Assembly: GCA_947644595.1 (NCBI GenBank)
Contig: CANSAE010000006.1
Span: 1 to 64,000, forward strand
DNA from: an uncultured Clostridia bacterium
Lineage (GTDB): Bacteria > Bacillota > Clostridia > Oscillospirales > Oscillospiraceae
Reading direction: 5' to 3'
Length of the DNA stretch: 64,000 nt
In this document: one piece after another, positions 16,432 to 25,588 of the stretch
How the letters are laid out: each line of letters begins with the position of its first letter
Numbering within the stretch: position 1 is the stretch's first letter
Program-made: the position numbers and the translations under genes
The notes under the pieces: generated by a model
The model's database searches: none
What the model saw: the letters and a program-made list of their open reading frames with translations, nothing else
Told to the model about the DNA's origin: nothing

Positions 16432-17832
16432 ATGATTTATACGTCAAGTGTAGATTCTTTTAATAACACTTTTGCAGTAAGGGAAAATGGAACAAAACTT
16501 ACCCACTTTAGTGGAAAGAGGTTTAAGCTATTTCCTTTTATCGCAAATAACAACAGTGAGCCTGTTAGAGATTTAAACGAGCTAGTTGGTCGCTATTTAA
16601 GTCAAATCGATGGGAAAGAGCCTATTCCAATTTCGGCTGAAGAATTGATCAATAAGCTAAAACAAGATAATGATACAGAAATTGAACTCGGGAGAGAAAA
16701 CATCTTTGAACAAGTTGTTCGGCACATGTTTTTTGATAAAGAAGGCAAGATCCGTCCAATCAATTTGAGGATGCTCGCTCAAACCCCCTGCGTGGAATCA
16801 AGTGAATGTAAACTGGCGGATTATTTGGTCGATGTGCTGGGTGACGCCGGTATTCTAAAGCAATATATAACCAATGCGTCTGAAAAAGTTGATGCGCAGA
16901 GTAATGCGCTTGAGCGATTTGCAGCGTCAAAATTGGAGACGAAGCCTTCAAGCAGGAAACCAGGAAATGAATATCAGCGTATCACAACCGCCGTGCAAAG
17001 GAAATTCGAAGCAGATTTCGAATATATACTTGGTGCGCGGAACCGTACTCGCGACTATCTGATCCCGCTCCTTGAATTCTACTACTTTACATATACAGCA
17101 CAGACTATACTGCAGCTAAATCGTTTCTTAGAGGGTGACCGGGGCTCCTGCATTCCTCTCTATTTCTGCCTGGAATGGGAAAAAACAAGTCAAAACCGGC
17201 GTTGTTTTAGTGAGGGATGGAATGCACTCCAAGATGCACTAAAATGCATTTTTGCACATGCAATCACTCTGGAAATTTTAAATCAGACAGAAGATGGCAC
17301 TGAACCTATTGATTATATAAAGCTGCAGGAACTGGTTAATACTTCCCCCGGAGAAGATCACAGAATTGCAGGGCAAATAAAAATCTTGACAGATTGCTAC
17401 CGTAAAGCAATTTCTGACTGTCCAGAGATGGCTGAGCTTATAAGAAAGGATTCTCCTGAAACTGAAACATCTGCAGAAGTTAGGTTTTTATTTGAAAGCG
17501 TCAAACTGCAATTTGAGAATACCGACCGAAATCGCCCCTATTCTTCGTACGCAGAAAAATTTCAGGAATACAGTAGAAAGTATCTTAAACGTCGTGGTCG
17601 CAGCGGCATGATGCTCAATCTCACCGAAGAATCGCTGATTTTCCTCACAAAAATTTGCATTAAGGACCAGGAGAAAATGCGGCTAAACGATGTCTTTTCT
17701 GAATTTGAATCTCGTGGTGTCTTTTTGGATAATCATTCCAAAGTTGAAGTAATGCACTACTACGAGAAGCTCAATTTGATCGAAAAAAAGAGCGATAGTG
17801 GAGATGCGCAATATGTTAAACGAATTTTATAA
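16432..17832 (+). CDS. dptG: DNA phosphorothioation-dependent restriction protein DptG
   Basis: A 466-residue protein, mainly helical, with no motif I can name. It is assigned DptG from its place between dptF and dptH and from size. In known systems DptG is the middle subunit of the restriction complex. The ATG is 2 nt after the dptF stop, with AAGGTGG overlapping the dptF end. Its C-terminal part looks like a winged-helix region (LNDVFSEFESRGVFLDNHSK). It overlaps the dptH start by about 20 nt, so all three are translated together. Confidence 0.85.
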   Translation: MIYTSSVDSFNNTFAVRENGTKLTHFSGKRFKLFPFIANNNSEPVRDLNELVGRYLSQIDGKEPIPISAEELINKLKQDNDTEIELGRENIFEQVVRHMFFDKEGKIRPINLRMLAQTPCVESSECKLADYLVDVLGDAGILKQYITNASEKVDAQSNALERFAASKLETKPSSRKPGNEYQRITTAVQRKFEADFEYILGARNRTRDYLIPLLEFYYFTYTAQTILQLNRFLEGDRGSCIPLYFCLEWEKTSQNRRCFSEGWNALQDALKCIFAHAITLEILNQTEDGTEPIDYIKLQELVNTSPGEDHRIAGQIKILTDCYRKAISDCPEMAELIRKDSPETETSAEVRFLFESVKLQFENTDRNRPYSSYAEKFQEYSRKYLKRRGRSGMMLNLTEESLIFLTKICIKDQEKMRLNDVFSEFESRGVFLDNHSKVEVMHYYEKLNLIEKKSDSGDAQYVKRIL

Positions 17833-20800
17833 ATATATCGCTAATAACACAGTGAGTTTTTTCCAGAGTCGTCAAACCACAATACGACCTGGGGAGAGGT
17901 ATTGTCTGCAATTAGATACCGAAGAAATGGTTTCCGGCGTGGATCAAGCACTTCGTGAAAAAACATCAATAGACGGCATCCAAGGTAGCTACCAGTATGG
18001 AGAAGTGTATGATACCTTCACAATCAAGTTATCGGCTTCTACAGAAGTTGTTGTCGCTTCCAGAATTAACGGAATGACAGACGATTTTTTGGCAACACTG
18101 AGAAACGCAGAATTGACAAAAAAACACTTCCCCATCTTAATGATTACTCATTCACCAATTGACACAATCACCAGTGGCACTGGTGATTTATCTGCGAATG
18201 GTATGCCATTCCACGCGGCATCTATCATATCAAAAATAAAGGATGACATTTGCTCGGCAGAATTATCTACAGCAGATCGAATCCTTCTCGAGTTGGAGCT
18301 GGATCGTAAACAAGGAGATCGCTTCAGCGACAAGTCGTCCCTTTTTGAGTATAGCAATTTGTTGACGGTTCTTGGACGAGGATATGTTGAAAAGAGTGAC
18401 TTTGTTTCGTTCTCGCTACTATATGATGACGGTCTGATGGCAATTCCAGAGAGCAAAATCAAAAGCCGATTACAGGATAATCATAGCCTTTTCGAGCGTA
18501 TTGATCGTATAGTAAGGCATGGGAATATCGCTGATACTCTAGATAAAGAATTCGATACCAACTTTATTCAACATTTAGAAGCAGCAAAAAAGAAGGGTGA
18601 CCCATGGCATGAAGGCTATACATATGCAATGGTGAAATCTTCCCAGGATCGACTCAAAAAGAAACAAGATAATCCCCTTTATATTGAAGAGGCGGGAATC
18701 GAAATTTTCTCCGGTTCTGCGATTGAGTATAGTTTTCCAGTCAATACGTTAGCCTTTATTCGAAACGACGGGGAAACAAGAGTCAAGCAACGCCACAAGA
18801 ATATTTTGATTTATAACCCAAATCAAAAACCGGTCGTTACAGTTTCCTTAACAAGCAATCTTTCTATCAAGGCTTCTTGGGTTGAGTGCATTGGCGCAGA
18901 GTATTCATTATCTTCTAAGGAAATGTGTATTAATATCAAGTCTTCTGGCTGCACATTTTCAAGAACAACTATCAAAGACCCCAACAACAATGTTACATAT
19001 TTTATCAAGATCTGTGTTTTGAACATTCCACCAAAATACCTTGAAGACATTCAAACTAATTATATCCTGGATATACCTAAAAACACTAAACGATCGACCA
19101 TTCAAGCGATTGGATTGAATAAAAAGCTACTCATCAACCCTGGATGTGACGTGAAAACGGATCTTCCTATGAGTCCAGGCAAAGAATATGTATGCAACTA
19201 TAATCAGACACTATGTTTGTCTCTTAATGAAGAGGACATGAATACAGATACAGGCTCTATTGATCTGAAGCTGAAATGCGGAACAATCGATATTCCACTT
19301 CAAATTAGAGATGAAGGAATTAAGCCTACAGAATTAACTGGAATCAGTGCATTCAAGTTAAAACACAAAGAGAAACGAGGGCTTGAATATCGAGATGGAA
19401 AAATCATATCTGGCACCACAGAATTCTTCGCAAAATCTCCGTTCAAAGATAATCTTGCCATGGAACATGATCTAATCAATAACGGCTGGTTGGCTGCGAT
19501 TGATTCGATTTCTGGCCTTAGCGAATACAAGCTGGATGTTTCTCCCACTATTAAGAATACATATAGAAAGTTAGTCGAGGAGTTTAAACGACTGAGACAA
19601 CTTCCAAGTCTTGCTTATTACTCTGGCAATTTGCGTACCTATGCGGAGGCCTATGTAGCAGCTATTGAAGCTGAAATGCATAAAATTCCCCCTGGTCAAA
19701 CACTGACAAATTCTCAGAATGATCTACTTATGATTGGCTGTATTGTCAAGGACTTTGATGAACGAACAATTTCAATGAGTCCATTACATCCTTTAAACGT
19801 ACTCTATCAATTAACTCTACTTGATGAGAAAAATATAGGAGATGTCCGTGACAACTTGATCGAGAAGCTTTCAGCCTTATATTTGCTACCTTATATTAAG
19901 GACTCGAATAAGACCTTGTATCACGCAGTTGAACAGCGCCATTCTCCGGAATGGAGAATATATGCTCAGCTATCAAATAAGCGATACCAAGGAGCAAGAA
20001 ACTTCGTCCAGAAATTAGTATGCGACAAAATCACACAATACATTAATCATTTTGCGTTCTTATTTGATGATCTCGGTAACGACATATTCTGTATCAACTT
20101 GATCAATATGGGTGATTGCCGCGAAGTTCTACAGGGATTACTCCTTTTTTATTCAAAAGCGCTCAAAGAAGACACTGCACCTGAAAATCTCAAACGCTTT
20201 ACAATCAACATTTATAGTGAAGTAGGTACTTACAACGAATTTTCTGTCCTGTCAGACCAAAAGAAACTTCGTGAGTATATTGTAGCAAACGCTAAGGATA
20301 TTGAAGATGTCAGTGAAATGGCATTCATCTTAAGCAAAAATATACGTTGCTACTATCGAAGTCTGAAAGAGGACGAATACTGTTATGCTCACTTGACGTT
20401 CTATGAAATGGAATCATCTGAGGATAGTGGTGATAGCCGAATGGATTCCATCACAACAGGCGTTGCGCTTGGTGGATTGACCTCTGGGACACCATCAGTA
20501 TCTAATTCCAAATGGTATAAAACCGGTTTTGGAACAAAGCATATCGCTGAAAGCAGAATGCTGAAGCTAGCTAAGACCTACAATGCTATGTTCCGTGTCG
20601 CCTTTTCCGGTAGTTCCTATGAGCCGGAATCTGCAATTTTCACTGAAATCCCCATGGGTGAGGAAGGACAACTACGCAAAATCTACTCTTCTTCAAACTG
20701 GGTAGTTTTTGTGAATCCAAAAGTTGATCTGTCATTCTTTAAACCTAGTGATGACGATAGTCAGGAATTAATGATTATTCATTACAGTGATCAATACACC

Positions 20801-23077
20801 TCTGCCAGCGGTTATGACGATATTACCGTTACACAAAAATCACAACAATACGAGGAAATCATTCAAGAACAGCTGAAGCGCAAAGGTGTTTTAGCGCAAA
20901 AACAAGATATCCATAACATCATCAGCTTGTTTAACTCAATTAATGGTGCTTGGATGCTTCGTTTGATCTCCGCGAAGAAACTTAGCGGTGCTGTAGATAG
21001 TAATTTTAGCCGTGAGAAAATGAGCATTCTCTCTGCAGTTAAATTATGCTTAGCATACTATAGCCACAAGGATATTGTGTGGATTCCGATCTCTCTTGAG
21101 GAAATGTTACGTGTTTCTGGCGGTGCCGGCTATTCGCAAAAAGATGGATTATTATCAGCTAAGAATCTTGGTTTTGAAAAAGGTGTCACAAGCGATGATC
21201 TATTAATGATCGGTATTGAGGGACCAGCGGATAACATTAAGGTTTATTTACACCCTGTCGAAGTGAAAATTGGTGCGAATCCACCTGACGTGATTAACAA
21301 AGCACGAGAGCAAGTCCTATCAACGTATACGGGTTTGTGGAATGCACTTTGGCCAGAAGTTGGATATGATAACCTCGAATGCAAACTATCCAGAAATTTC
21401 TTGATGCAACTTGCCATCGTATGCTGTGAAAAAATCCGTCTCTATAATATCTATCCCAATGAACAGTGGGATTGGGTCTTAGAGGGCTATCGTGAGGCAC
21501 TTATGAATGAGCACTATCACTTTTCTACCGCAATGGATTCCTTGTTAGGAAAAGGTACTGTTATTTCTTTCAAAGCAGACGCTCAAAATGAGTGCGGTAC
21601 AATCGAGAATGACGTATGCTTTCTGGAGTTCCCAGAAAGAATGGGCGCTGAGTACATGATCAAATCTGCCTGTGAGATTGAAAAAGAACTCGATGGTGGC
21701 ACCGGAGATCTTCCTAATAGACTAAAAGATATATACACCCATTTGGAAGACTCAATACCTCTTCCCAACGTGATCGAAGAAGCAGATGAAAATCAGGACA
21801 GAGTACTGCTTCCTCTTCCTGTGCTACAAGAAACCGAGTCCTTGTCAGACGAACCGGCCATTACAGATACGGCCGTGCTTGTTGAAGGTGTTGAGGAAGT
21901 AATTGATGATCGAAAAACCATGGAAGTCCTATTTGGAACGGACACTGTGACAGGACAAAATCTCCTTTGGTGGCCTAATGATACTAATCAGGTATTCCAT
22001 ACTAATACAGGTATTATTGGAACAATGGGCACAGGTAAGACACAGTTTACTAAATCTATAATTGCTCAGTTATATCAAGATCAAATTCACAATTTCGATG
22101 GCTCTCCGTTAGGTATTCTGATTTTTGATTACAAAGGCGATTATAACGAAAGTAAAGAAGATTTTATCAGAGCAACAGACTCAAAAGTTTTTAAGCCCTA
22201 CCATTTGCCGTTCAATCCGCTTGCTTTAACAAAATCCCGTGTTTTCAAGCCCCTACTCCCGATTCATACAGCAAATGCGTTCAAAGATACTTTAGCAAAA
22301 GTTTATGGTCTGGGTGCAAAACAGCAAAACACATTATTCTCCTGCATCACCACAGCCTATGCCATAAATGGAATCCATGCCAACGATCCTTCTACATGGG
22401 AGAATACCGCACCAACTTTTGACATGGTATATAACATCTATGCCAATGATGACGAAATCAAAAAAAATGATTCCTTAGCCGCAGCAATGGATAAGCTACA
22501 TCAATTCCAAGTATTCGAAGATGATCCGGCAAAAACGCAATCTTTGTTTGATATCTTAAACGGTGTCGTTGTCATTGACCTCTCCGGATACGACTCAGAC
22601 ATTCAAAGCCTGATTGTTGCGATCACACTGGATTTGTTCTACGCGCAGATGCAAGCTGCCGGTTCTAGCAAAATGGATCAACATTATCGTCAACTTACCA
22701 AGTTGATTTTGGTGGATGAAGCAGACAACTTCATGAGTGAAGGCTTCCCATCGCTCAAGAAGATTCTGAAAGAGGGTCGAGAATTCGGTGTTGGAACCAT
22801 ATTGTCTACCCAATTCCTGAAGCACTTTGGTTCAACGGATGATGACTACGCTAAGTATATTCTCACTTGGGTTGTTCATAATGTCGCTGATCTGAAACCT
22901 TCAGATGTTGAATTTGTATTCAAAACCGAATCAAGAAGCGCCGAAACTCAAACACTATTTAACGATATCAAGGGATTACAGAAACACCACAGCATCGTGA
23001 AAATTGGTACATGTAAACCGAGATATATTGAGGATAAAGCATTTTGGGAGCTCTATAAAGAATTAAATCCCGATTGA
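17813..23077 (+). CDS. dptH: DNA phosphorothioation-dependent restriction protein DptH
   Basis: A very large (about 1754 residues) ATPase of the Dpt complex. The C-terminal 350 residues hold a HerA/FtsK-type motor: Walker A GTMGTGKTQFT at about 1404-1414 and Walker B LILVDEADNFMS near 1632. Before it is a nuclease-free looking long region with EVKIGANPP (a possible PD-(D/E)xK-like remnant, unproven). I chose the ATG at 17813 because GGAG lies 9 nt upstream; a GTG at 17798 is also open. In known systems DptH drives the complex on DNA. The end is followed by the palindrome before dndB. Confidence 0.9.
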   Translation: MLNEFYKYIANNTVSFFQSRQTTIRPGERYCLQLDTEEMVSGVDQALREKTSIDGIQGSYQYGEVYDTFTIKLSASTEVVVASRINGMTDDFLATLRNAELTKKHFPILMITHSPIDTITSGTGDLSANGMPFHAASIISKIKDDICSAELSTADRILLELELDRKQGDRFSDKSSLFEYSNLLTVLGRGYVEKSDFVSFSLLYDDGLMAIPESKIKSRLQDNHSLFERIDRIVRHGNIADTLDKEFDTNFIQHLEAAKKKGDPWHEGYTYAMVKSSQDRLKKKQDNPLYIEEAGIEIFSGSAIEYSFPVNTLAFIRNDGETRVKQRHKNILIYNPNQKPVVTVSLTSNLSIKASWVECIGAEYSLSSKEMCINIKSSGCTFSRTTIKDPNNNVTYFIKICVLNIPPKYLEDIQTNYILDIPKNTKRSTIQAIGLNKKLLINPGCDVKTDLPMSPGKEYVCNYNQTLCLSLNEEDMNTDTGSIDLKLKCGTIDIPLQIRDEGIKPTELTGISAFKLKHKEKRGLEYRDGKIISGTTEFFAKSPFKDNLAMEHDLINNGWLAAIDSISGLSEYKLDVSPTIKNTYRKLVEEFKRLRQLPSLAYYSGNLRTYAEAYVAAIEAEMHKIPPGQTLTNSQNDLLMIGCIVKDFDERTISMSPLHPLNVLYQLTLLDEKNIGDVRDNLIEKLSALYLLPYIKDSNKTLYHAVEQRHSPEWRIYAQLSNKRYQGARNFVQKLVCDKITQYINHFAFLFDDLGNDIFCINLINMGDCREVLQGLLLFYSKALKEDTAPENLKRFTINIYSEVGTYNEFSVLSDQKKLREYIVANAKDIEDVSEMAFILSKNIRCYYRSLKEDEYCYAHLTFYEMESSEDSGDSRMDSITTGVALGGLTSGTPSVSNSKWYKTGFGTKHIAESRMLKLAKTYNAMFRVAFSGSSYEPESAIFTEIPMGEEGQLRKIYSSSNWVVFVNPKVDLSFFKPSDDDSQELMIIHYSDQYTSASGYDDITVTQKSQQYEEIIQEQLKRKGVLAQKQDIHNIISLFNSINGAWMLRLISAKKLSGAVDSNFSREKMSILSAVKLCLAYYSHKDIVWIPISLEEMLRVSGGAGYSQKDGLLSAKNLGFEKGVTSDDLLMIGIEGPADNIKVYLHPVEVKIGANPPDVINKAREQVLSTYTGLWNALWPEVGYDNLECKLSRNFLMQLAIVCCEKIRLYNIYPNEQWDWVLEGYREALMNEHYHFSTAMDSLLGKGTVISFKADAQNECGTIENDVCFLEFPERMGAEYMIKSACEIEKELDGGTGDLPNRLKDIYTHLEDSIPLPNVIEEADENQDRVLLPLPVLQETESLSDEPAITDTAVLVEGVEEVIDDRKTMEVLFGTDTVTGQNLLWWPNDTNQVFHTNTGIIGTMGTGKTQFTKSIIAQLYQDQIHNFDGSPLGILIFDYKGDYNESKEDFIRATDSKVFKPYHLPFNPLALTKSRVFKPLLPIHTANAFKDTLAKVYGLGAKQQNTLFSCITTAYAINGIHANDPSTWENTAPTFDMVYNIYANDDEIKKNDSLAAAMDKLHQFQVFEDDPAKTQSLFDILNGVVVIDLSGYDSDIQSLIVAITLDLFYAQMQAAGSSKMDQHYRQLTKLILVDEADNFMSEGFPSLKKILKEGREFGVGTILSTQFLKHFGSTDDDYAKYILTWVVHNVADLKPSDVEFVFKTESRSAETQTLFNDIKGLQKHHSIVKIGTCKPRYIEDKAFWELYKELNPD

Positions 23078-23088
23078 CGTCGCAGCGA

Positions 23089-23131
23089 AGAGATGGTATA
23101 CTTAAGTAGACTACTTGAGTATACCATCTCT
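23089..23131. promoter_or_regulatory. 43-nt near-perfect palindrome between dptH and dndB
   Basis: A 21-nt arm starting at AGAGATGGTATACT (23089-23109) pairs with 23111-23131 at 20 of 21 positions around a single A. It lies 11 nt after the dptH stop and 22 nt before the dndB start. The following sequence TGTTATTTT is only partly T-rich. It may be an operator that lets the restriction and modification halves be set separately, or a weak terminator. Confidence 0.75.
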
Positions 23132-23153
23132 TGTTATTTTGAGGTGCATTTTT

Positions 23154-24218
23154 ATGGATTTTGTTTACCGGTTTCCAGTTGTAAGGGGTATTCAGGCCAC
23201 TAGGGAATACTACATCGCGATGATCCCCCTCAAAATGATTCCCAAACTATTTCCTCAAGATGATGAATATGTTTTGCCGGAACATCGTGCACAACGAAAA
23301 CTGAATACAGCAAGAATACCAGCGATCAGTAAATACATTCTCAATAATAGAGAAAGCTATGTATTTTCTGCATTAGCAGCATCAATTGACGGACAGTTCA
23401 AATTCTGTCCGATTGAGCATCCAGATGTTGGAATATTGGAAATATCTATGGATGCAAAACTACTGATTAATGATGGTCAACATCGAAAAGCGGCAATTTT
23501 GGAAGCGATCTCCGAAGATGAGAGCCTTTCAACAGAAACAATTTCTGTGGTATTTTTTGAAGATCAGGGTTTGGCTCGAAGTCAGCAAATGTTTACCGAT
23601 CTAAATAAACACGCAGTGAAGACATCTAATTCTATTGCAGAACTTTATGATTCTCGTGATCAACTTGCAGTTGTTACCAGAGCTGTTATTTCTAAAATCA
23701 AGTTTCTCAACACATATACAGATAAAGAAAAAGACATCCTTGGTAAGTATTCCTCTAACCTGTTTACACTAAGCACATTTTATAATGCAAACAAACGTAT
23801 TATTCGATCAGCTCCCATCACAAAAGAGGTCGAAGCATTTCTGTTTCAGTATTGGAACTCCGTGTGCCAAAACATTCTTCCATGGAAAGAACTTTACAAT
23901 CATGAGATTAGTAAAGTCGATTTACGTGAGAACTATATCGTTACACAAGCCGTTATTATTCAGGTGTTAGGTCGTCTCGGTAACTATTTCTTTACGAACA
24001 AGGAACATGATCTCGAGAACTATCTCCATAATCTGCAACATATCAACTGGAAAAGAGACTGTGACGATTGGAAACTAAGAATAATTCGAGTAAATGGAAG
24101 AATGATCAATAACGAAGAAGCGATTGTACTAACCTGTAATATTTTGAAAACTCGACTCGGTCTTCCGTTAGATGAATTTGAAAAGAAAAAAGAACGCTCA
24201 TTTATGGATAGGAAGTAA
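23154..24218 (+). CDS. dndB: DNA sulfur modification protein DndB
   Basis: A 354-residue protein with the DGQHR signature (INDGQHRKAAILEA near 106-118) that defines DndB/DGQHR proteins. In known Dnd systems DndB is not needed for sulfur insertion but tunes how many sites are modified and represses dnd transcription. The ATG at 23154 has GAGGTG 8 nt upstream; the earlier in-frame start at 23115 lies inside the palindrome and is unlikely. It is followed after 5 nt by dndC. It could bind the palindrome just upstream. Confidence 0.92.
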   Translation: MDFVYRFPVVRGIQATREYYIAMIPLKMIPKLFPQDDEYVLPEHRAQRKLNTARIPAISKYILNNRESYVFSALAASIDGQFKFCPIEHPDVGILEISMDAKLLINDGQHRKAAILEAISEDESLSTETISVVFFEDQGLARSQQMFTDLNKHAVKTSNSIAELYDSRDQLAVVTRAVISKIKFLNTYTDKEKDILGKYSSNLFTLSTFYNANKRIIRSAPITKEVEAFLFQYWNSVCQNILPWKELYNHEISKVDLRENYIVTQAVIIQVLGRLGNYFFTNKEHDLENYLHNLQHINWKRDCDDWKLRIIRVNGRMINNEEAIVLTCNILKTRLGLPLDEFEKKKERSFMDRK

Positions 24219-24223
24219 CACAT

Positions 24224-25588
24224 ATGTTTGAAGAATTTACAACTATCAAGAAAGAAATGGAACTCGTCTATCTCCATGACCAGCGTCCCTGGATGATCGG
24301 GTATAGTGGTGGAAAAGACTCTACCTTACTCTGTCAACTTGTTTTTGAAATGTTGGAGTCATTGCCGGAAGACAAACGTCAAAAACCGGTATATATTGTG
24401 ACCTCTGATACAATGGTGGAAAACCCAATTGTAAAAGCCTATATGCATAAAATGAACGAAGCAATCAATAAAGCAAGTTCAGAAAAAAAATTAAATATAC
24501 AGGCACACATCATTTATCCTGAAATTCGCCAGACTTTTTGGAGTTTAGTAATTGGTCTTGGCTACCCAACTCCAGAACCTCCAGGATTCAGATGGTGTAC
24601 AGAACGTTTAAAAATCAATCCTTCCAATGCCTTTACATATAACACTATCAAGAAAGACGGAGAAATCGTAATTCTTCTTGGTGTTCGTAAGGCTGAGAGT
24701 GCTGCAAGGTCTCGCAGCATTTCATCGCGCGAGATCGAAGGGAAAATCCTAACCCCTCATTCTCAGATCCCAAAGGCATATGTGTATAGTCCGCTTTCGG
24801 AAATTCGGAATGATAATGTATGGGAATACCTTTTGCAAGGCGATGCGAAGAGTGCTTGGAATACTGATAACAAGTACCTTTACAGCCTTTATCAAGGTGA
24901 GAATCTCTCTGAAGAAGATAGTGTGATTGGTCAAGTAAACAAAGACAACATGAAAGTAACTGGTAATTCCAGATTTGGCTGTTGGATTTGTACTATGGTC
25001 AAGGAAGATAAATCGCTTAAGAATTTTATTGATCATGGGTCCACTGAGTTGATCCCCCTTAGAGACTTTAGAAATTGGCTCGTAGAATTACGAGCTAATC
25101 CTAAAGCGAGAGATGGTAGAAGAAGAAATGGTTCTGTATATTTGACATCTACCGGAGAGTATGGTCGTGGTCCTTTCACTATGGAGACACGCAAAGAAAT
25201 ACTACGACGACTACTCCAGCTTGAAGTCAACACAGGGTTTGAACTCATCACCCTTGAAGAACTCAAAACAATAGACAAGCTCTGGGAAGACGAAGGAGAC
25301 TTAACCCGTCGATCCTTAGTCGAAATCTATGCAGAGGTAAAAGGGGAAAAGCTTCCTTGGGATACCTACAAAAAAGCAAAGTATGATAGGGACACTGTTA
25401 CGCTTTTGCATACCCTGTGCGAAAAACATGATGTCCCATTTGATCTTGTTTCAAAACTGATGATTTCCGTAGATAATTCAAAATTCTATACCAGATCATC
25501 TATTACAGCAAAAAACGTTGATAAGATTTTGAATGAAGGATGGCTTCACTTCGAGGCAATTAGAGAGGGCTTAAATCATGAAGATTAA
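24224..25588 (+). CDS. dndC: DNA phosphorothioation system sulfurtransferase DndC
   Basis: A 454-residue PAPS-reductase/ATP-pyrophosphatase family enzyme. The PP-loop SGGKDSTLL is at about 27-35. Cys residues expected for the iron-sulfur cluster are in RWCTERLK near 126 and FGCWICTMV near 248-254. It adenylates or activates the DNA backbone for sulfur insertion, taking sulfur from a cysteine desulfurase. No desulfurase (dndA) is in the cluster, so a host IscS/SufS-type enzyme must serve. The ribosome site AGGAAG precedes the ATG. It overlaps dndD by 11 nt. Confidence 0.95.
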   Translation: MFEEFTTIKKEMELVYLHDQRPWMIGYSGGKDSTLLCQLVFEMLESLPEDKRQKPVYIVTSDTMVENPIVKAYMHKMNEAINKASSEKKLNIQAHIIYPEIRQTFWSLVIGLGYPTPEPPGFRWCTERLKINPSNAFTYNTIKKDGEIVILLGVRKAESAARSRSISSREIEGKILTPHSQIPKAYVYSPLSEIRNDNVWEYLLQGDAKSAWNTDNKYLYSLYQGENLSEEDSVIGQVNKDNMKVTGNSRFGCWICTMVKEDKSLKNFIDHGSTELIPLRDFRNWLVELRANPKARDGRRRNGSVYLTSTGEYGRGPFTMETRKEILRRLLQLEVNTGFELITLEELKTIDKLWEDEGDLTRRSLVEIYAEVKGEKLPWDTYKKAKYDRDTVTLLHTLCEKHDVPFDLVSKLMISVDNSKFYTRSSITAKNVDKILNEGWLHFEAIREGLNHED

